From positions 22,497,501 through 22,561,500 of the forward strand of contig NC_091107.1 in assembly GCF_024713975.1 (NCBI RefSeq): a DNA stretch of 64,000 bases, written 5' to 3'. Positions 12,354-26,556 of this stretch are shown here, piece by piece (position 1 is the stretch's first letter; each line of letters opens with the position of its first letter). Under the pieces are notes generated by a model. It was not told where the DNA came from, made no database searches, and saw only the letters and a list, made by a program, of their open reading frames with translations. This stretch comes from Paralichthys olivaceus (taxonomy: Eukaryota; Chordata; Actinopteri; Pleuronectiformes; Paralichthyidae). The translations under genes and the position numbers were made by a program.

Positions 12354-15207
12354 GCTCTTTTTCTTTTCTAATTTTGACATTTGTCTGAATACTGAAAGTC
12401 CTTGTTTTGCCAACTGCCGAAAAGGATGAATATGAGCATCAACAGTCATACGTAACGTTTTGTATGAAGCCTAATGTTTTGCTCAGGATCCATTTATAAT
12501 TGACTCCAAAATGTTATTTAGTTGCTATACCTGCTGCACTATTTAGGAGACAATGAAATCTTGTTACATCCTCTGATCAAAAGAGGGGGATTCAAATTAT
12601 GCAGAGATTCAGGTTTTAATTAGACATGTTCTAGTCTCTGAACATCTGTAGAACTAGCTGCTTGTTACAGAGTTTGGGACAGTGGCACAGCTGTTTTTAC
12701 CAGATTTATACCTTCTGTGGAACACTGGGCTAAACCCATTTTGGCTCAAATGCACAGAAGTTGTTGCCTAATGCATAATTGATGCATAATTACCTTGAAT
12801 GTCACACCTTTACTCTTCACAAGCATTGACTGTGTATAGATTACACCTCATGGTTTTGTCTATAGAGCGACCTCTAGTGGCTGAAGTATTTAAGACAGGG
12901 GAAGAGGGAGAAGTGAGGTAAGAGAGGACAAAGACTATGTTTCAAGGGGTTTGGGGTGAATGGGACAAAAAAAACCATAGGACACTACTCCTTTGTGAAA
13001 CGACATGTTTATTATTGTGATCATTATGATGAAGGTCCTCTACTTTGAAGGAAGAACGTGTTTTAACCCACTCCCCAGTCTTTTCCAAAACACAACCAAG
13101 CCATCATCATTCCACTGAGGGTAAGAACAGGAAACAGTGACCCATCACGTAGGCTGATAGCATCCGATCGGTCTTTGTTGGTTCCTAATTAATCAGATTC
13201 ATGTGCCAACTTCACAACACACATTCTGACCTGTCGCAGGAGCAAAAATAAAGATGAAACGAGTTTGATAGCATTAACTATGGCTCTGTTCCAGCAATTA
13301 ATGTCATTATGAAGTAAACCACAGCGAAAAGATGCCAAAGAAGCTTTATGTAAACTTTTCAGTTTATTTCTCAACCTTGTCCCTTCCTCCACCCTCTCCT
13401 GATATATACTATCCTTCATCTCTCATCTCTCCAGCCCGGCTCAGCCCTGCCGCTCTCCTTGGCCCACTTTCCACACTGCCTCCGCGTGTAATCTCATTAT
13501 CGACTTGCCAGTGGAAAAGGGATTTATTTAATATATTTGAGGAACAAACCACCAGAAGCTTAAAAAAAAGTCTCCGGGGGTTCAGGGTGCAGTTTTTTCT
13601 TTTCCTTTTTTTTTTTTGCATTGTTTCCCTAAATCATTTCAAGCCAAAAGCTAAGTCTGTTTGACTCCCATCACTTTCAGATCTCATGCCTCTGTGGCTG
13701 CCAGCTGCATCACAGGGGAACAGATGAAACCTGGAGGAAGAAATATGATGTGATTAACTTGTAGTCACTTTATTCCCTTTCAGTCATGAGGCGGCTGCCA
13801 ACGACTCCATAATGCCTGCTCTCCTCAGAGGGTTTTAGCATTTATTTCACATTAGAGGAATGAAATGACGTACATCCACAGAAGCTCTTCCAGGACAGTT
13901 GTGACAAAAAGAAAAGAAGTTTAATTAGTGTGTGTGTGTTGGTTGATAGTTTAGGGTTAATGGGTGAAAGGTCCGGTTAATTCCAGACATGGGCATTAGA
14001 CTCCAGTTTCAGCCGGATCTGCAGTAAAGAAGATCTTTGCAGAGAAGCCTTGACTAAGGGGATTTGAAGGAGAGGTACTTCACTGATATTTTATCCCTTT
14101 GCTTTTAAACTGGATGCCTAATTGGCCCGTCTGAGATATTAAACGTGCCTTTGTGGACTCACTAGTTGCTAACATCGGTTGAAATGTGGAGCAACAACTC
14201 TTTCTCAAACTGACACATTAAGGCCAGTGATCATATCAGTCGATAAACAGGCTGAGTGGATCATTTTACCGAGGAAGTGATGTGTTTTATACAGCAGAAG
14301 AACTGGAGCACTTAGTCAGAGAGGCAGATAATCAGCTGTAGAAGACGCTGCAGTACCTTTGATGGACAGATGATCTTTGGAAAATTACAGATAATTACAA
14401 CAAAATAAAAGACTTCAAGATGTATCTCTATGAATGAATCGGAAGTGTTTTTAGAAGAAATATGCACTAGTATTCTTCCTTTGTCCATGATCTTTAATTG
14501 CACAAGGATTGTTAACTGTCCATTCTTGACTCTTCACCTCCATTGAAGAAATAACAAGGATTCAATAAAATTGTATTTCAAAGCTTGGGTGATGGCCGCT
14601 GACTGTTGTTAAATATAAAGGGTCATGCAGTGAAAAAGTTCCTCTGCAAACTGAATCTTGCAATACCTCAGTGATGACTTTAAATAATCTGTTTCATTCT
14701 GGAGTCTAAAATTAAATACATTTTTAATGACATGGCTCTGTAGAAATGGCTTCACTGCTGTGCCACTGCTGCAACTTTGAAAGTTCAAGAGCACTTGAAT
14801 GTGCACTATAATTCTGGGTTATACATAAAAAGCCTGCAACAGTACCACAACTGATCGAATGACAAATGTACAGCTCTTTACTACATGTGGTCTTCAATAA
14901 ACAGTTCTATGTTCATTAGGTTTTCTTTAATATTTATTTTTTAATCTTTTGTCTGACTGACTTAGACTTCTAAGAAAAGTGTGATTTTTGTGTTAACTAT
15001 TTTGTGGATTTTTTGGACAAAAAATTCAGGACATGATTTACCTTTTAAATGTAATTTATGATTTAAAGGTAACAGATGTATACATTTTAAAATGCGTATT
15101 GAAGATCACTTGTTTTCACTGTGGGTTTACTTTTTGGACAGAAAACCCCACAAATGCAGAAGCAGGTGGTGAACATGAAACGTTTAAAGTCTAATGTTCT
15201 TATTTGT
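12354..15207. other. Intergenic, right flank of the hspa8 relic
   Basis: AT-rich with a T-rich/A-rich patch around 13560-13620. No HSP70 continuation (the expected SKN... and EEVD end are absent) and no other gene. Confidence 0.5.
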
Positions 15208-15432
15208 AAATTGTCTGTATTTATATAGTGCTTTATAGTCTGGATGACCACTCAAAGTGCTTTACAGTACAGCTTTACATTCACACATTTATACACTGCA
15301 TCTATGTGTAGCACTTATGAGAAGGGGGAATTTGCCACACTTTGGCTCATTATAAGAAGAATAGGAAGACTGGAATCGAACCACCGACTCTCTATTTAGA
15401 GGATGAGCGCTCTAACCCCCCAGCCGCCGAGC
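15208..15432 (-). mobile_element. tRNA-headed SINE copy with intact B box
   Basis: The reverse strand reads a tRNA-like head: gttagagcgctcatcc (A-box region) and ggttcgattcc (exact B box, 15363-15373 reversed), then a body and the tail aagcactttgagtggtcatc..actataaagc. This is the pattern of abundant teleost SINEs whose internal RNA polymerase III promoter comes from a tRNA. Confidence 0.8.
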
Positions 15433-15917
15433 ATTTATCGAGTGTATGTCGCAACTTTGAACACCAAGCTTTTCCATTTCAGCTTTTCTGTGTATTTGTC
15501 TTTGACGTGTTCCAACTTCACTAATTTGACACTAGAGGGCACTCTTACTAAAGCTTTGAAGTGACCATAGACGAGTAATTCCTGAAGCCATGTCTTCTTC
15601 TGTTTTCTGTTTTTGTAGTTATGAGAAGATAAAATCAACAGTGGTCTCTCTGAAGTCTGTCTCTCTAACGCTCCCTGTCTCATCACCACTGTGATCAGAC
15701 ATGTTATACCTTAACTTGGGATTGAAGACGATGCATACCCATGCATGTGGGACACCCAGGGAGATGCTTTTCCTCAGCTTTTACTTTTTAATGACCTGAC
15801 AACACAGAAGACATTGCCCAAATGAAAAAATAAATAAAGATAAAGGTATTCTGTGAGCTAAACCTTTAAATAATAAAGATAATTTTACACTTACAGCTGA
15901 CTGGTTAAAATAATTTA

Positions 15918-15987
15918 AAATGAGACAAATTGTGATTTGTGAATATGGGCTATACAAATAAAATGTGCATATTTGATTTGATTTGAA
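15918..15987 (+). mobile_element. LINE 3' tail fragment, family 'gggctatacaaataaa'
   Basis: gtgatttgtgaatatgggct then atacaaataaaatgtgc and gatttgatttga. The same family recurs at 30105. Only the 3' end is left, as usual after truncated target-primed insertion. Confidence 0.6.
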
Positions 15988-16827
15988 AAGAAGGACCCAA
16001 CAGCACAGGGTTTAGGCAAAAAGACCTTACTTAGAACTATTTTATATTCACTGCAACGAGCAACTTCTAGGTCAACTAATACAAATGTATCTCACTGAAA
16101 GAATAGAACAGAACATCTTAATTCTACAGTGGAGCCTCATACCCATACTGAAATCATACTTTAAAACATTTATTTTCAAATTCAATTTTCTCTCAATTTA
16201 AACAATTGTTTTGTTATGTTCGCCTTGTTTTAACCTTGTATCCTAGAACCTTTCTCAAATCCTTTATTCACCATGGTGTATGAATAACACACCAACTGCC
16301 ATAACCCTCACCCCGGCCAAAATTCCATTAAATGACAAAAGCATAAACATGACAGAAGTGTCCCTGAAAGCGGCTTGTTATTTAAATGCCATGATAATAA
16401 TGTAGCACTGCATCAAATACTTATTTAAATGTGCATCTTCTCTGCTCCTGGTCTAAAATGTTGTTGTTTTTTAAACTAAATATGGTTTATATATATTCAT
16501 TTGAGGAAATTGTTGCTTGGTTTCTAAAATGAAACACTTGATAATTACTTTGCAGTTGCCTCTATTGACATTAGCATGAGCTGTTAAGAAAGTAATTCCA
16601 TTCATTTGCATTTTGGCTTTAACAGAGAGGAGAGAGGGAATGACACAGATGAGAAGAGTTACAACAACTATTTGTTCATTCACTACAACAGCTATTGCCT
16701 CATTCAGTTCTGTGCAATGAAATCACAGGATCTTTACGACACTGAGTTACTTGAAACACAGCTATGTAATTGTACTATACAAAGAAAAGAAACACATTAG
16801 GCCAGACTGAAAAAAACGGTATATACT

Positions 16828-16857
16828 TATATATATATATATATATGTATATATATG
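16828..16857. repeat. (TA)n microsatellite with one G interruption
   Basis: Alternating TA, self-complementary, broken once by tgta. Confidence 0.9.
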
Positions 16858-17269
16858 CTGATATATTGAAGGATGCACTGCATGGTCGGTTCCGGTGGTT
16901 GATTGCAGTAAAACATATTTGTGTGGGTCTGTTGGTGTGGACTAAGCGGGTGCAGGTATTAACACACCCTGTCACATGCAATACTACAGCCTGCTAGAAT
17001 TTGTAGTTTCATATATGATGTATAAAATATAATATAATGATCAACAAGTCAGCACTAGAGGCTTCAGCATACAATTCATGATCCATGATCATTTGGGGAA
17101 GCTTTGTCTTCTCTAGTCTCTTATTATTAGCTGTCTGTATCCTCGGAGACAGAAAACAATTAATGCAAAAAAACAGCTTGTGATGTGGAGCAGAGGCAAA
17201 CTGGGCTCTGGTGGTGGAGGGGGTGTCCACAGTTTCAGTTGCAGGGTAGAGGTGCATTAGGGCATAATA

Positions 17270-18125
17270 AGAGAGCACTTAACAATGCTGAGGGGGGCCG
17301 CTCTGAGTGAGGGCGCAAAACTGTCTTGGAATAAGAGCACAAAAGCAGAAGAAGTGGCCTTTCAGTGCTGTTCCTAACCTACATAGTGCTTTTTCTGTGA
17401 GACAGATGACATAAAATGATCTTTATCCATATGGTCATGGGCATTTAGACTGGAGGCAGTTAGCAGCACGCGTTTCAAGCCTCTGGCTCTTCGATTCAAC
17501 ACACACAACCCAGGCCCCGCTCTAGGTGAGTGTGTTGCTGGCCAAGGCTCATGGCCAAGCCACTCCAGTCTGGCCAATAACAGACAGCTCTGCTCATCCC
17601 AATGTGAGTGTCTGCTGCCTGTATTGACTCCCCTCCAACGCATAATTCCATTAATCAGTCCAATTTCCCTGTGGGCAGTGGTTTATTTCCGTCTGATGAA
17701 ATCTTTAGGCGCTGTGTATTAGGGAACAATCCCCACAAATAGCTGATAGTGTTAACCAGTCACAAGCTGCGCCAAGGCATCGCTCAGCATTAATTTGAAA
17801 GGGAGTGAGGTGATAATGCGATGTGTCATCCTTTTGTGGGCGTGCATTAATGGCGCCAACCAAGATGGCAATTGATGGCAAATCAACTTCTTCCAGCGGG
17901 GAGGGAAGGGTGGAGGGAGGGGTGCCTGGGATGGAGGAGAGCGAAAGAACATTGACTGGCAAACTGCAGAGCCACAGCGGCCTTTAATCCATTACTCCTC
18001 CTGATGGGGAAGGTTTAATGCATCTCTGTCGTAGATGGCATGTGCATTTCAGTCCCTCTCTTTTTTTCTCCTGCTCTCCCTTCCTCCCTCTCTCTCTCTC
18101 TGGCTGAGCTGCCTATAAGAGCCAT
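17270..18125. other. High-complexity block, possible conserved regulatory DNA
   Basis: GC content and complexity rise against the AT-rich surroundings, with no repeat units. Contains agcattaatttgaaagg, gcgtgcattaatggcgccaa and gatggcaattgatggc. Pyrimidine-rich end at 18053-18100. No exon structure. Regulatory role is inference only. Confidence 0.3.
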
Positions 18126-19073
18126 GGGGCTTGATGTGTGCTATTTATGTTAAATGCTCTCAATTCATTAATATTTGGTTCGTTTGCTCAGTGGAAAAGT
18201 TCATAATGTCAGAATCACAGGTCCGAAGTAACATGTTGAGGATGCGTGGATTGGAAAACAGTTCTATCTTCAATCTCCAAATCATTTCGGACAGTTCAAA
18301 TGTACACAGCTGATTCAAGAACAATGGAATAAAAAGTGCTCTTAAAAGAGATATAAATCTCTACACAAAGAAATAGTGTAAGCAAGAACAATATGGCAGT
18401 CTGCTCACTTCATGGGTTTTAGGAAGAATGGAAATTCCAAGCTCAGCAGTGTATGATATACCTGGTGAAAGAGTGACAACGACTTGAAAAAGCTGCAAAT
18501 GTAGAATATTTTTAATCGATAAATAAAATAAATTGATGTGTATTACTTTAAAAGATTGCAGCTATTACATACTCATTTTGGGAAACAGTGTACCCCTCAG
18601 TGTGGTTGAGGTGGCGAAGAAAACTAAATATCCTCAATTTCATATCATATATTTATATTTTGTTTATAGTTAGTCACTAAAAAGGACCACCCAACATGTG
18701 CACATCAGAGGAAGTGAACTGAAATACTATGTCCCCCGAGCCAATGCATTGATTTGCAGGTTTTCTTGCTCTTCCATAGTTGCTTTAACAGTCAGTGTTC
18801 ATCACTTGCACCAGTTTCTCCTCAGACTGTATCAACAATCGCCCACAAGGGATCTATGAAAGGAGATTTCTTGCATCTCACAGAGAATAGCTGAGGCCAG
18901 GATCTGCCCATGTCCAGGTCGCACTATGCATGTGGTGGCTGTGTCTTGTTGTGGGCACCACATCATTTTAAGTGATTCAAACCTCTCCAGCGGCTCCTTA
19001 TCTGCTGGCCACCCAAACACCCTCAATGGTGTTTTCATCGTAACTGCTAGAGCGGCTGCCATCTGTCACCAAT

Positions 19074-19098
19074 ACACACACACACACACACACACACA
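19074..19098. repeat. (AC)n microsatellite
   Basis: Uninterrupted AC dinucleotides, 12.5 units. Confidence 0.95.
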
Positions 19099-19757
19099 GT
19101 AAGATGCACAAAATATTGTCCTTGTCTTGAGTGAATGTTGTAGTTCCTTCTGGAGCAAACAGATATAACTACAACTGCATCTTCTTTTTGCCATGACAAC
19201 TGGTGTGATTTACTGCTCATGTCATTGATTCAACTGATAATGATAATATGATGGGATGTAACTAAGTACTATCACTCAAGTGCTTCACACTACCATCATT
19301 TCTGCAGCATTTGTACTGTACATGATTATATCCATTTCACCTGCCTTATACCTTGACTTAATATCCCACTTTTACTTGACTGCACATATTTGCCAGCCAT
19401 AGTCACCAGTTACTTTGCAAGTAAATATGTTATATACAAAACATACCCACTGCTTTTAAAATATAAAGTATAAATGAAAGTACATGGCTGCATAGTAGTT
19501 TCACATCCATCAGCTGTGGCATTAGAAAGCTGCTCGTATATTAAAGGCAGGTTTTTTTTCCGTACTTTATTGGTTTTTTTTTTTTCTGTACTTTATTGTG
19601 ATATAATCCCATGCTGTAAACATACTCAGAAATACCCCCTCTTGTATGAGTAACATTTGAAAGTAACCAGCTATTTAGGGAATTTACAAAAATGTTTGAG
19701 GCTATAATACTGTTTTTTAGATTTATGTAGTATTGTAAGAACAACTAGGTTTGTGGC

Positions 19758-19866
19758 AGAGGACATCAGACAAGGATGTCTAGGTGACAACAATGCCACA
19801 ATTCTAATGCACTTATATAAGTCACTTTGGATAAAAGCGTCAGCTAAATGAAATGTAAAGTATTGT
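19758..19866 (+). mobile_element. LINE 3' tail fragment, family 'ctttggataaaagcg'
   Basis: Carries acaaggatgtctaggtgaca and cactttggataaaagcgtca followed by gctaaatgaaatgta. This is one of the commonest LINE-derived tails in teleost genomes. Confidence 0.65.
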
Positions 19867-20324
19867 AATGGTTTAAAGTTTTTTTTTTTTTACATTTAAC
19901 AGTACCTCAGCATGGTTTTAATGAACTGGTATGCTTTTAGTCCTTTACTTTTATCTGACAGCTGTTGTTGCTAGTTTTGAAGTGTGAAATATATTTATAT
20001 ATTCAGCCTGTTGTACTGAAAACATTTTGTATTTCCTTCTCGTTTTACTTTTCAAAAATTGTGTTTTCCTTCAATGACACAATTTATTTTCCTCTATTTT
20101 AAAGGTGTCTCAAGTCACATGTTATCAGGTGATCTGAAGACTTACCTCATATGGAGCATTCTGTACTTTTACTGTAACTTTTACTCACTGTGAACACACA
20201 GAACACAGAACTTGAATGCAGCATGCTGCAACTCATTGTTGTCTGGTTTAATTTATTTGTCATGTACAGATGAAAAGTCTGGGCATCTTCCCATAAGAAG
20301 CCTATGTGTTGAATTGAATTGAAA

Positions 20325-20440
20325 ACTGATTAATTCGATTCAATTTTATTTTACTTTTATAGCACCAAATCATAACGTACATTATCTCAATGCACTTTAC
20401 TTAGTGAGGTCGAGACCTTACAAAAGAATGATATATTTGT
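20325..20440 (+). mobile_element. Interspersed repeat, 'caattttattt..gcactttac' family
   Basis: gattcaattttattttactt, cataacgtacattatctcaa, gcactttacttagtgaggt, gaccttacaaaag. It shares its layout with the copy at 25618, so it is a dispersed element and not unique DNA. Confidence 0.6.
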
Positions 20441-23229
20441 CACAGCAGCTCAACACAAACTGACAACAAAAGCCAAAAAAGTAAAAAAATCAATTCACTG
20501 AGTATGTGTCTACTAGAAATATAATTATTAGTAAATGAAGCTATGGAGCTGACTTAGTATCAGAGTCTACTGAGCACTGAGGTCCATATTTCTCAGCCCT
20601 CCTGGTTGAAATTAATTCACATAGCTGACGGCAATGCAGTGTCTATCATACATCTGTTTTTTGTGATGAGAATTGGACAGGTCCAATCACAGAGAAAAGA
20701 GGCAACAATCTCTCAGAGCCACCAACAATTGGACCTTAATATCTGCATTAATACATACACAGCTTCTTATCACAAAGACCCACACTTCATCCAGCTACCT
20801 CCAGCCTGTCCAATGTACACGCTCACACTTCGTTTCCCTATGAGAGGCATCCTTATAATAGCCAATTGTTTCTCCATCACAACAAACGCACAAACCGCAG
20901 CCAATAAAGGAATCTATGAGTAACCCTATGCACATCTCATCACACACCTGCACTGAGTGTTCCCACAGTATACAATTACTGATAGGCAGGCTTCAGAGAT
21001 GAAGAATGAAAGTAATATGCACAGGTCCTGGCCTTAATTTGTACATACATTCTTCTGCATTTACACAAAAAAGCAGGTGGGGGGTACGGGCTGGGCTTTG
21101 CTCATATTCTCACTCTCGGGCAGCGCTACGCTAAGAAAGGCAACAGCTGTTCATTTGATGCCGCCTGCACCTTTGTTGACCCCATTTCCGTCTGTGCGGT
21201 GGCTGAGACAGTGGAGAAATTAGTTGTATTACCCGCTCCCTACCGCGGCGGGTCTAGCTGTGATTCTGCCCAGATTCTGTCCATTACAGCGGCCCCTCTG
21301 TCTGATTAGCCCCAACACACTCACTAACATGCCAAATCACTGCTTCGCCTGGCCGCCATGAGCCTCCACTCGCTGACAGGCACACGAAGAAAACGACAAC
21401 TCCAAGGCAGATAGGCAGAAGTGTGGATAACAAATGTGGTTACTTATATGCAGACAGCAAAATGAAGTTGTTGTGTTCCAGGACACAACAACAACAGACA
21501 CGTTTGGGTTATGAATTTCAGTGTATTCATGAAGATAATTTAAAAGTAAAACAGCATATTAAGACACTCATAGAGATTGAATAGCTGCATATTTACGTCT
21601 CAGGGTTATGTCTATTTTTCACGTTTATTTTATTTTTAAATTAACATTTAAAAAATTGTGATGTACGAAAAAATCTCTAACTAAGAAATACAGCATCAGT
21701 TTCCAGAAAACCTGAAATAATGTTATCCTCCTGCCTCGTCAGATTAACTGGAGTGAACAGAGTTGACTTAACTGTCTCAGTCCACATAACATTTATGCAT
21801 ATATTTACACGACTTATACTTCTAAACAGCACTACGACAGGATGTGTTACCACTACAGTGGAAGTCATGTTTTCATTGTTATTTGTCTGACAGCATTATG
21901 CAAAAACTACTTAACCAATTTTCCTGAAATTGCCTCAGTCAACAACACACACATTCATTCACATTCATCCATGCATATCTCTATTTGTAGAGTCATACGC
22001 TGTTCATTAATGATTTAGAGATTATTTCCTTTTAGTTAGTTCCAAACATAGTATTTAGCAGTAAAATATTAAAGTGAGAGTTTTGTAGCTGTTATGACCA
22101 CAGTAAAACAGCACGATGAAAGGTCCAGAGACTGAACTGTGCTTAAATAAATAGCAGCAGTTTACAGTAGTTCCTGTATTGTTTACTGATGTGAATATAT
22201 ACATACCAATAGTTTGTCTGTATAAAAAGGTGACTACCTGTCCTGAGTAGCATCCGTTGACTCCTGGTTAAAATCTGGACCTTTTCTATATATATTTAAT
22301 GGTATATTTTAACAATAAGTAAGAGCGCTGTTTGTTCTAATAATTCCTTGTATTTAAACACATAGTCAACAGTGTGTTGCAAAATAAAACACTAATGCAG
22401 TGAAATTGTTCCAGTTGTGCCTTGAACCAAAATCAGTTGCATGGTGAGAACTAGTTCTACAGCTGCCATTATTCATTACGATGTTTATTACCACCTATGC
22501 AGATTCTGTAAATTACATGTAGTGTATGGCTTCCACCTCCGTCTACCCCCCAACCCTTTGTATTGACTTTATGCACAAGAGACATTTTAACTGAAATACC
22601 CTTTTTTAATATTCACTCCCAACACAACAGTAGCCTAAGTCATATCGATTGTGGCTGAATTAAAAGTACCTGAGGCAGGGCGTCTCTAATCCGCAGGGTC
22701 TTTTTGGAGTCACCTGGTCTGACAAATGGGCCCTTTTAAAGGAGTATAATGTGTTCTTAAATTATTTTATTGATGGGAGGGGGACAGCCACTCCAGGTAC
22801 CCATACAAACTGACTTAGCATGCTGTGAGAGGGTCAATTTGGCCACCATTTTCCATTTCTTCGGTATCTGCATTTGGAGTCATGCTGGCGGGCTCGACGT
22901 GAGCTGGGATGGGCTTTGAGGAGGTTTGGCAAATTTCTGCATTTAAGAGGTTCTTCGATAGCACTAGAAATTTGCTAATAGTTTGTGTTTGCTTTGTTGC
23001 AGACTTGCTGGGGACACAGTATTTGATTGTTTTAACCACACAAAATTGGAAAATAGGTTTCTAAATTTGATTTTAATTCTTTCGAAGGACAGGGTGCTTG
23101 GGTCTCAATGTACTGCAACCTCTTTCATTAGCTTTCTCTCTGCAAATGCTTTTCAACCTTAGAATGACCTTCATGGCAAGTGACTATATATAAATTAAGT
23201 TTTATTTCAAATTTGGAAAAGAAAAGTGA
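20441..23229. other. Intergenic; GC-rich block at 21080-21420
   Basis: The block at 21080-21420 (accgcggcgggtctagctg, cagcggcccctctgtctgat) stands out by GC content but has no CpG-island length and no gene attached. The rest is plain AT-rich DNA. Confidence 0.4.
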
Positions 23230-24060
23230 CACCTGTGCTTTTTAAAGAACTGCTTGACCCCCTCAGCTCTCTCCAGCACGGAAAATCAAAAGTCTGCCCT
23301 CGCCAACAGTAGGTTAACACATGACACAAAGCTTTTCAACTCTCTCCATACATATTTCTGACAAATCCACTCAGAGAAGGAGCCTCATGCAGCTCCCAGC
23401 CACAATGACATTTTGTCTTTCACCAGCCTGGCAATTTCCCCCTGAAAATGAATGATTAATGCTGAATGGAGGAGAAAAGGTGTGTAACGCTTTTCAAATC
23501 AAGCAGACTCTGTAAAAGGGAGAATGCTAATTATATTGCTGTTTGTATGACCTCATCTTAAGTGCATGAAAGCCTCCTGCAAACGACAGGTGGAATTGCA
23601 TTTTCAAGTAACATTTTAAAGGTCCATGTGGGCACTCTGTCTAATAAAGCCATTTGTAAATGATTCCTCTTTTAGACTCCATTAAGAATTGCGGCCGGGA
23701 ACATTTTGTCATAGGATTCACAGATAATAAGCATGTAATCAGGATGTCCACAGAATGCAGCAACCAGTGAAGGGGATAATTAATGAGATTGCCTTATGAA
23801 CTGCTTAATTACTGACTGTTGGCCTCCTCAATTGTCCCTCCAAGTGCTGCATTTGTTCCCTTGTTGCCATTAAGCCTTGACTGACAGAGGTGGCAACCAT
23901 GGGAGGGAATCAAGACATCTGAGAGTTTATTAATTGACTACACACAGAAACCAGGATGACAATCACTGAGAGCAGTGATTAATGTGCCTGAAGAGGTGAG
24001 GTCAGGCTGCGGTGAATAAGCCTTGTAGCATAAACATGATGCGCAGGAGGTCTTTCTTTA
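23230..24060. other. TAAT-rich block, possible enhancer
   Basis: At least seven homeodomain-type cores in about 550 bases (atgattaatgc, gctaattatatt, ccattaagaatt, ataattaatgag, cttaattactg, ttattaattgac, gattaatgtgcc), embedded in non-repetitive sequence without open frames. Confidence 0.35.
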
Positions 24061-24872
24061 ATCTGCATCCATATTATGATGTGGTATTATGGCAACATGT
24101 TTGCTTGTATTTAACATGAGAGAGAATATTGTGTGATATTCCTGCATGTATGCATCTGCTCATGTACAGTCATTTAGACCTTGTTCAGGCTGCTAAAAAT
24201 ATTTAAGAAAAGCCGATAGCTAAATCATCACATTAAATGTCAATTTTGTTATTTAGATCCAACCCACATTTGGAGGGGGGGTTAACCCTAACCACACTAA
24301 TGTCAAATTCTGAGTGGCCGTAGCTACGTCGTATCTGACGCCTGCGTCATAACTGCAGCAACCCCGTGGAGAAAGACTGATGATGTTTGGACAAACATCA
24401 AAATCCGATCACTTACATATAACAGCGTGGACAGTCTGTCCTAAAGATCTGATTTAAGAAAAATCTGACTTGCCTCCAGTCTGAATAAACTCTTCAATTG
24501 TATTGTGCTGGTTAGATAATAGTAATAAAATAAAGACAATTCATATAACACTGCAACACAAAGACATGCTGAAGGGATTAAGAACAAACTAAATGCATTA
24601 TTTAAATTACAATATTGCAAAGCTTTAGACAATAGTAAATTGCAGAATTATATTATAATATATTATTATTACATAGGCTTTATACACAAATCAAAACAAT
24701 AACAATATATAATACATTTTACTATACTGACGCCCTTTTGAAGTAATGTAAAATAAAACAAATGGTGTTATATAATGTTGTGTAACTACTTAATAATTAC
24801 ACTTGTACAAGAATGCTTTTTGCAGATTTTTTTATTATTTCACCATCAGAGAATTGGAAAAGGCTGAAATTT

Positions 24873-24940
24873 GTATTATTATTATTATCATTATTATTAT
24901 TGTTGTTGTTATCATTATCATCATTATTACTATTATCAGG
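24873..24940. repeat. Degenerate (ATT)n array
   Basis: tattattattattatcatt with gttgtt and atc variants, about 65 bases. Confidence 0.85.
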
Positions 24941-25617
24941 GAGGTTTTCGAGTGTACTCAATGGGGTGAGAACCACATGAGGTCCTCCATCTCTTGTGCC
25001 CAGAAATGGGTTTGTATATCTTGGCTGAGATGAATGTATATCCTAATGGAACTCAAAAACAGCAACCCCCTGCCCACCCACCCACATCCACCACACAACA
25101 CACAGAAACACGCGCATACGCAGCCTGTTAGCGGGTGTGTGTGTGTGTGTGCTGACCCGTGATGACCTGCTCTTTCTGAAGACAACAAAGCTGGAAGTGA
25201 AAGAGGTGTGACATCACACACATTCAAATCAACTGGGTGAGTGCTCTTATTGGTGTGATACCCACTGGGGCCAACGCTGACAATGTGCTGCTTGTTCACT
25301 GCCTTCATATTAGTTCAGGACCGGCTTAAGTGGCAGCAGTAACTGCCACACTCACGCTCAATAGATTAACTCATTGTTTTTACACTGTGGCCATTCTCAC
25401 TGTGGAATTACTTCAATACCTGTAATGGAGACTGAAAAATTGGATGATTGATTACAGGTCTATGTGACGCTCCTGATCGTCCCCTTCCTCAAAATGGAAT
25501 TACAGGACGTCAGTCAGCGTTTTCACTCTTATATTTTTTAATGTAGAGATGGGACAGTACATGAAAATCAATCAGCAACAATACAGTTCAGAATTGGTGT
25601 TGTTCCAATCATTGCTT

Positions 25618-25722
25618 ATATTCAATTCAATTTTATTTGTAAAACTCCAAATCTCCAACATACATAATCTCAAGGCACTTTAATGTTATTTAACATAATA
25701 AGGAAAGACCTTACAAAATATG
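25618..25722 (+). mobile_element. Interspersed repeat, 'caattttattt..gcactttaa' family
   Basis: ttcaattcaattttatttgt, acatacataatctcaaggca, cctttaatgttatttaacat-like sequence, then gaccttacaaaata. Second copy of the element at 20325, in the same orientation. Confidence 0.6.
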
Positions 25723-26556
25723 GACTGTTAACATATACTGGTCAATTTTGAGATTTTGGGCTGTTTAGCTTCCATAGAATGCTTTCTTTTTGCATTCTTC
25801 TCTTTTGGAAAGAAAAGGTTAAATGCACACCTTTAGATAGTGTGTCTGTTGTCTGTAGATTTAAATTACAATACATATCTTCAAAAAGATCGATTTTTTC
25901 ACAACCGAGCCAGTAGAGATATCTCTGGATGTGTTTTTATATTGTTCACGACTAACAATCTTTTTTATATGGCTGTTGACAATATTTTCTGATATATGGA
26001 GGGATACATTTTCCAAAATTTCTCTTCATGTCAACAAAATGAAACAAGAACCTGGCTTTTATCCAATATTAAAATGACACATATTTAATTAGACAAGGAC
26101 TACTGTAACCTGTAATACAAAAAAGTCATTTTCTCAATTTAAGGAATCAAACAGTGAAGCTTTGTGGTGATATTTAAAACCACACAATGACACATTATGG
26201 ATTGATTAATAAATGGTATGAGAAGAAGAGACAGTCTCTGAAATTATTGAAAAAATGATTAAAACTTAACTCAATATAATGAAATGTTACTTCATCAGTC
26301 ATTTCCCAAAAATATGTCAGTTTCTTTTTCTGCCAAAAAACCAGCTTGCTACCATTTACATTTTTTCTTACAGTTGTGTAGAACAGAAGTGTAGTTGTGT
26401 CTTCTATAAACCTGCTGTAAGTGAAATACAGTATAAATCCAAGAAATCCACACAGAGAGAAATGTCACAGAACTGAAAGTCAAAGTCTGGGCTCGGCTCT
26501 GTTCCTCAGTAAATCTCTCTTTGATTGATTGTTTTTTCTGAAAAGAGAAATATATC

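Noticed and set aside
15358..15432. tRNA-like sequence on the - strand
   Set aside because: A and B boxes are present but the cloverleaf is incomplete and it continues into a SINE body, so it is a SINE head and not a tRNA gene.
24958..25308. 116-codon open frame on the - strand with His/Thr and Cys/Val runs
   Set aside because: It crosses GT/CA-rich simple sequence that produces the THTHT and CVCACFCV patterns.
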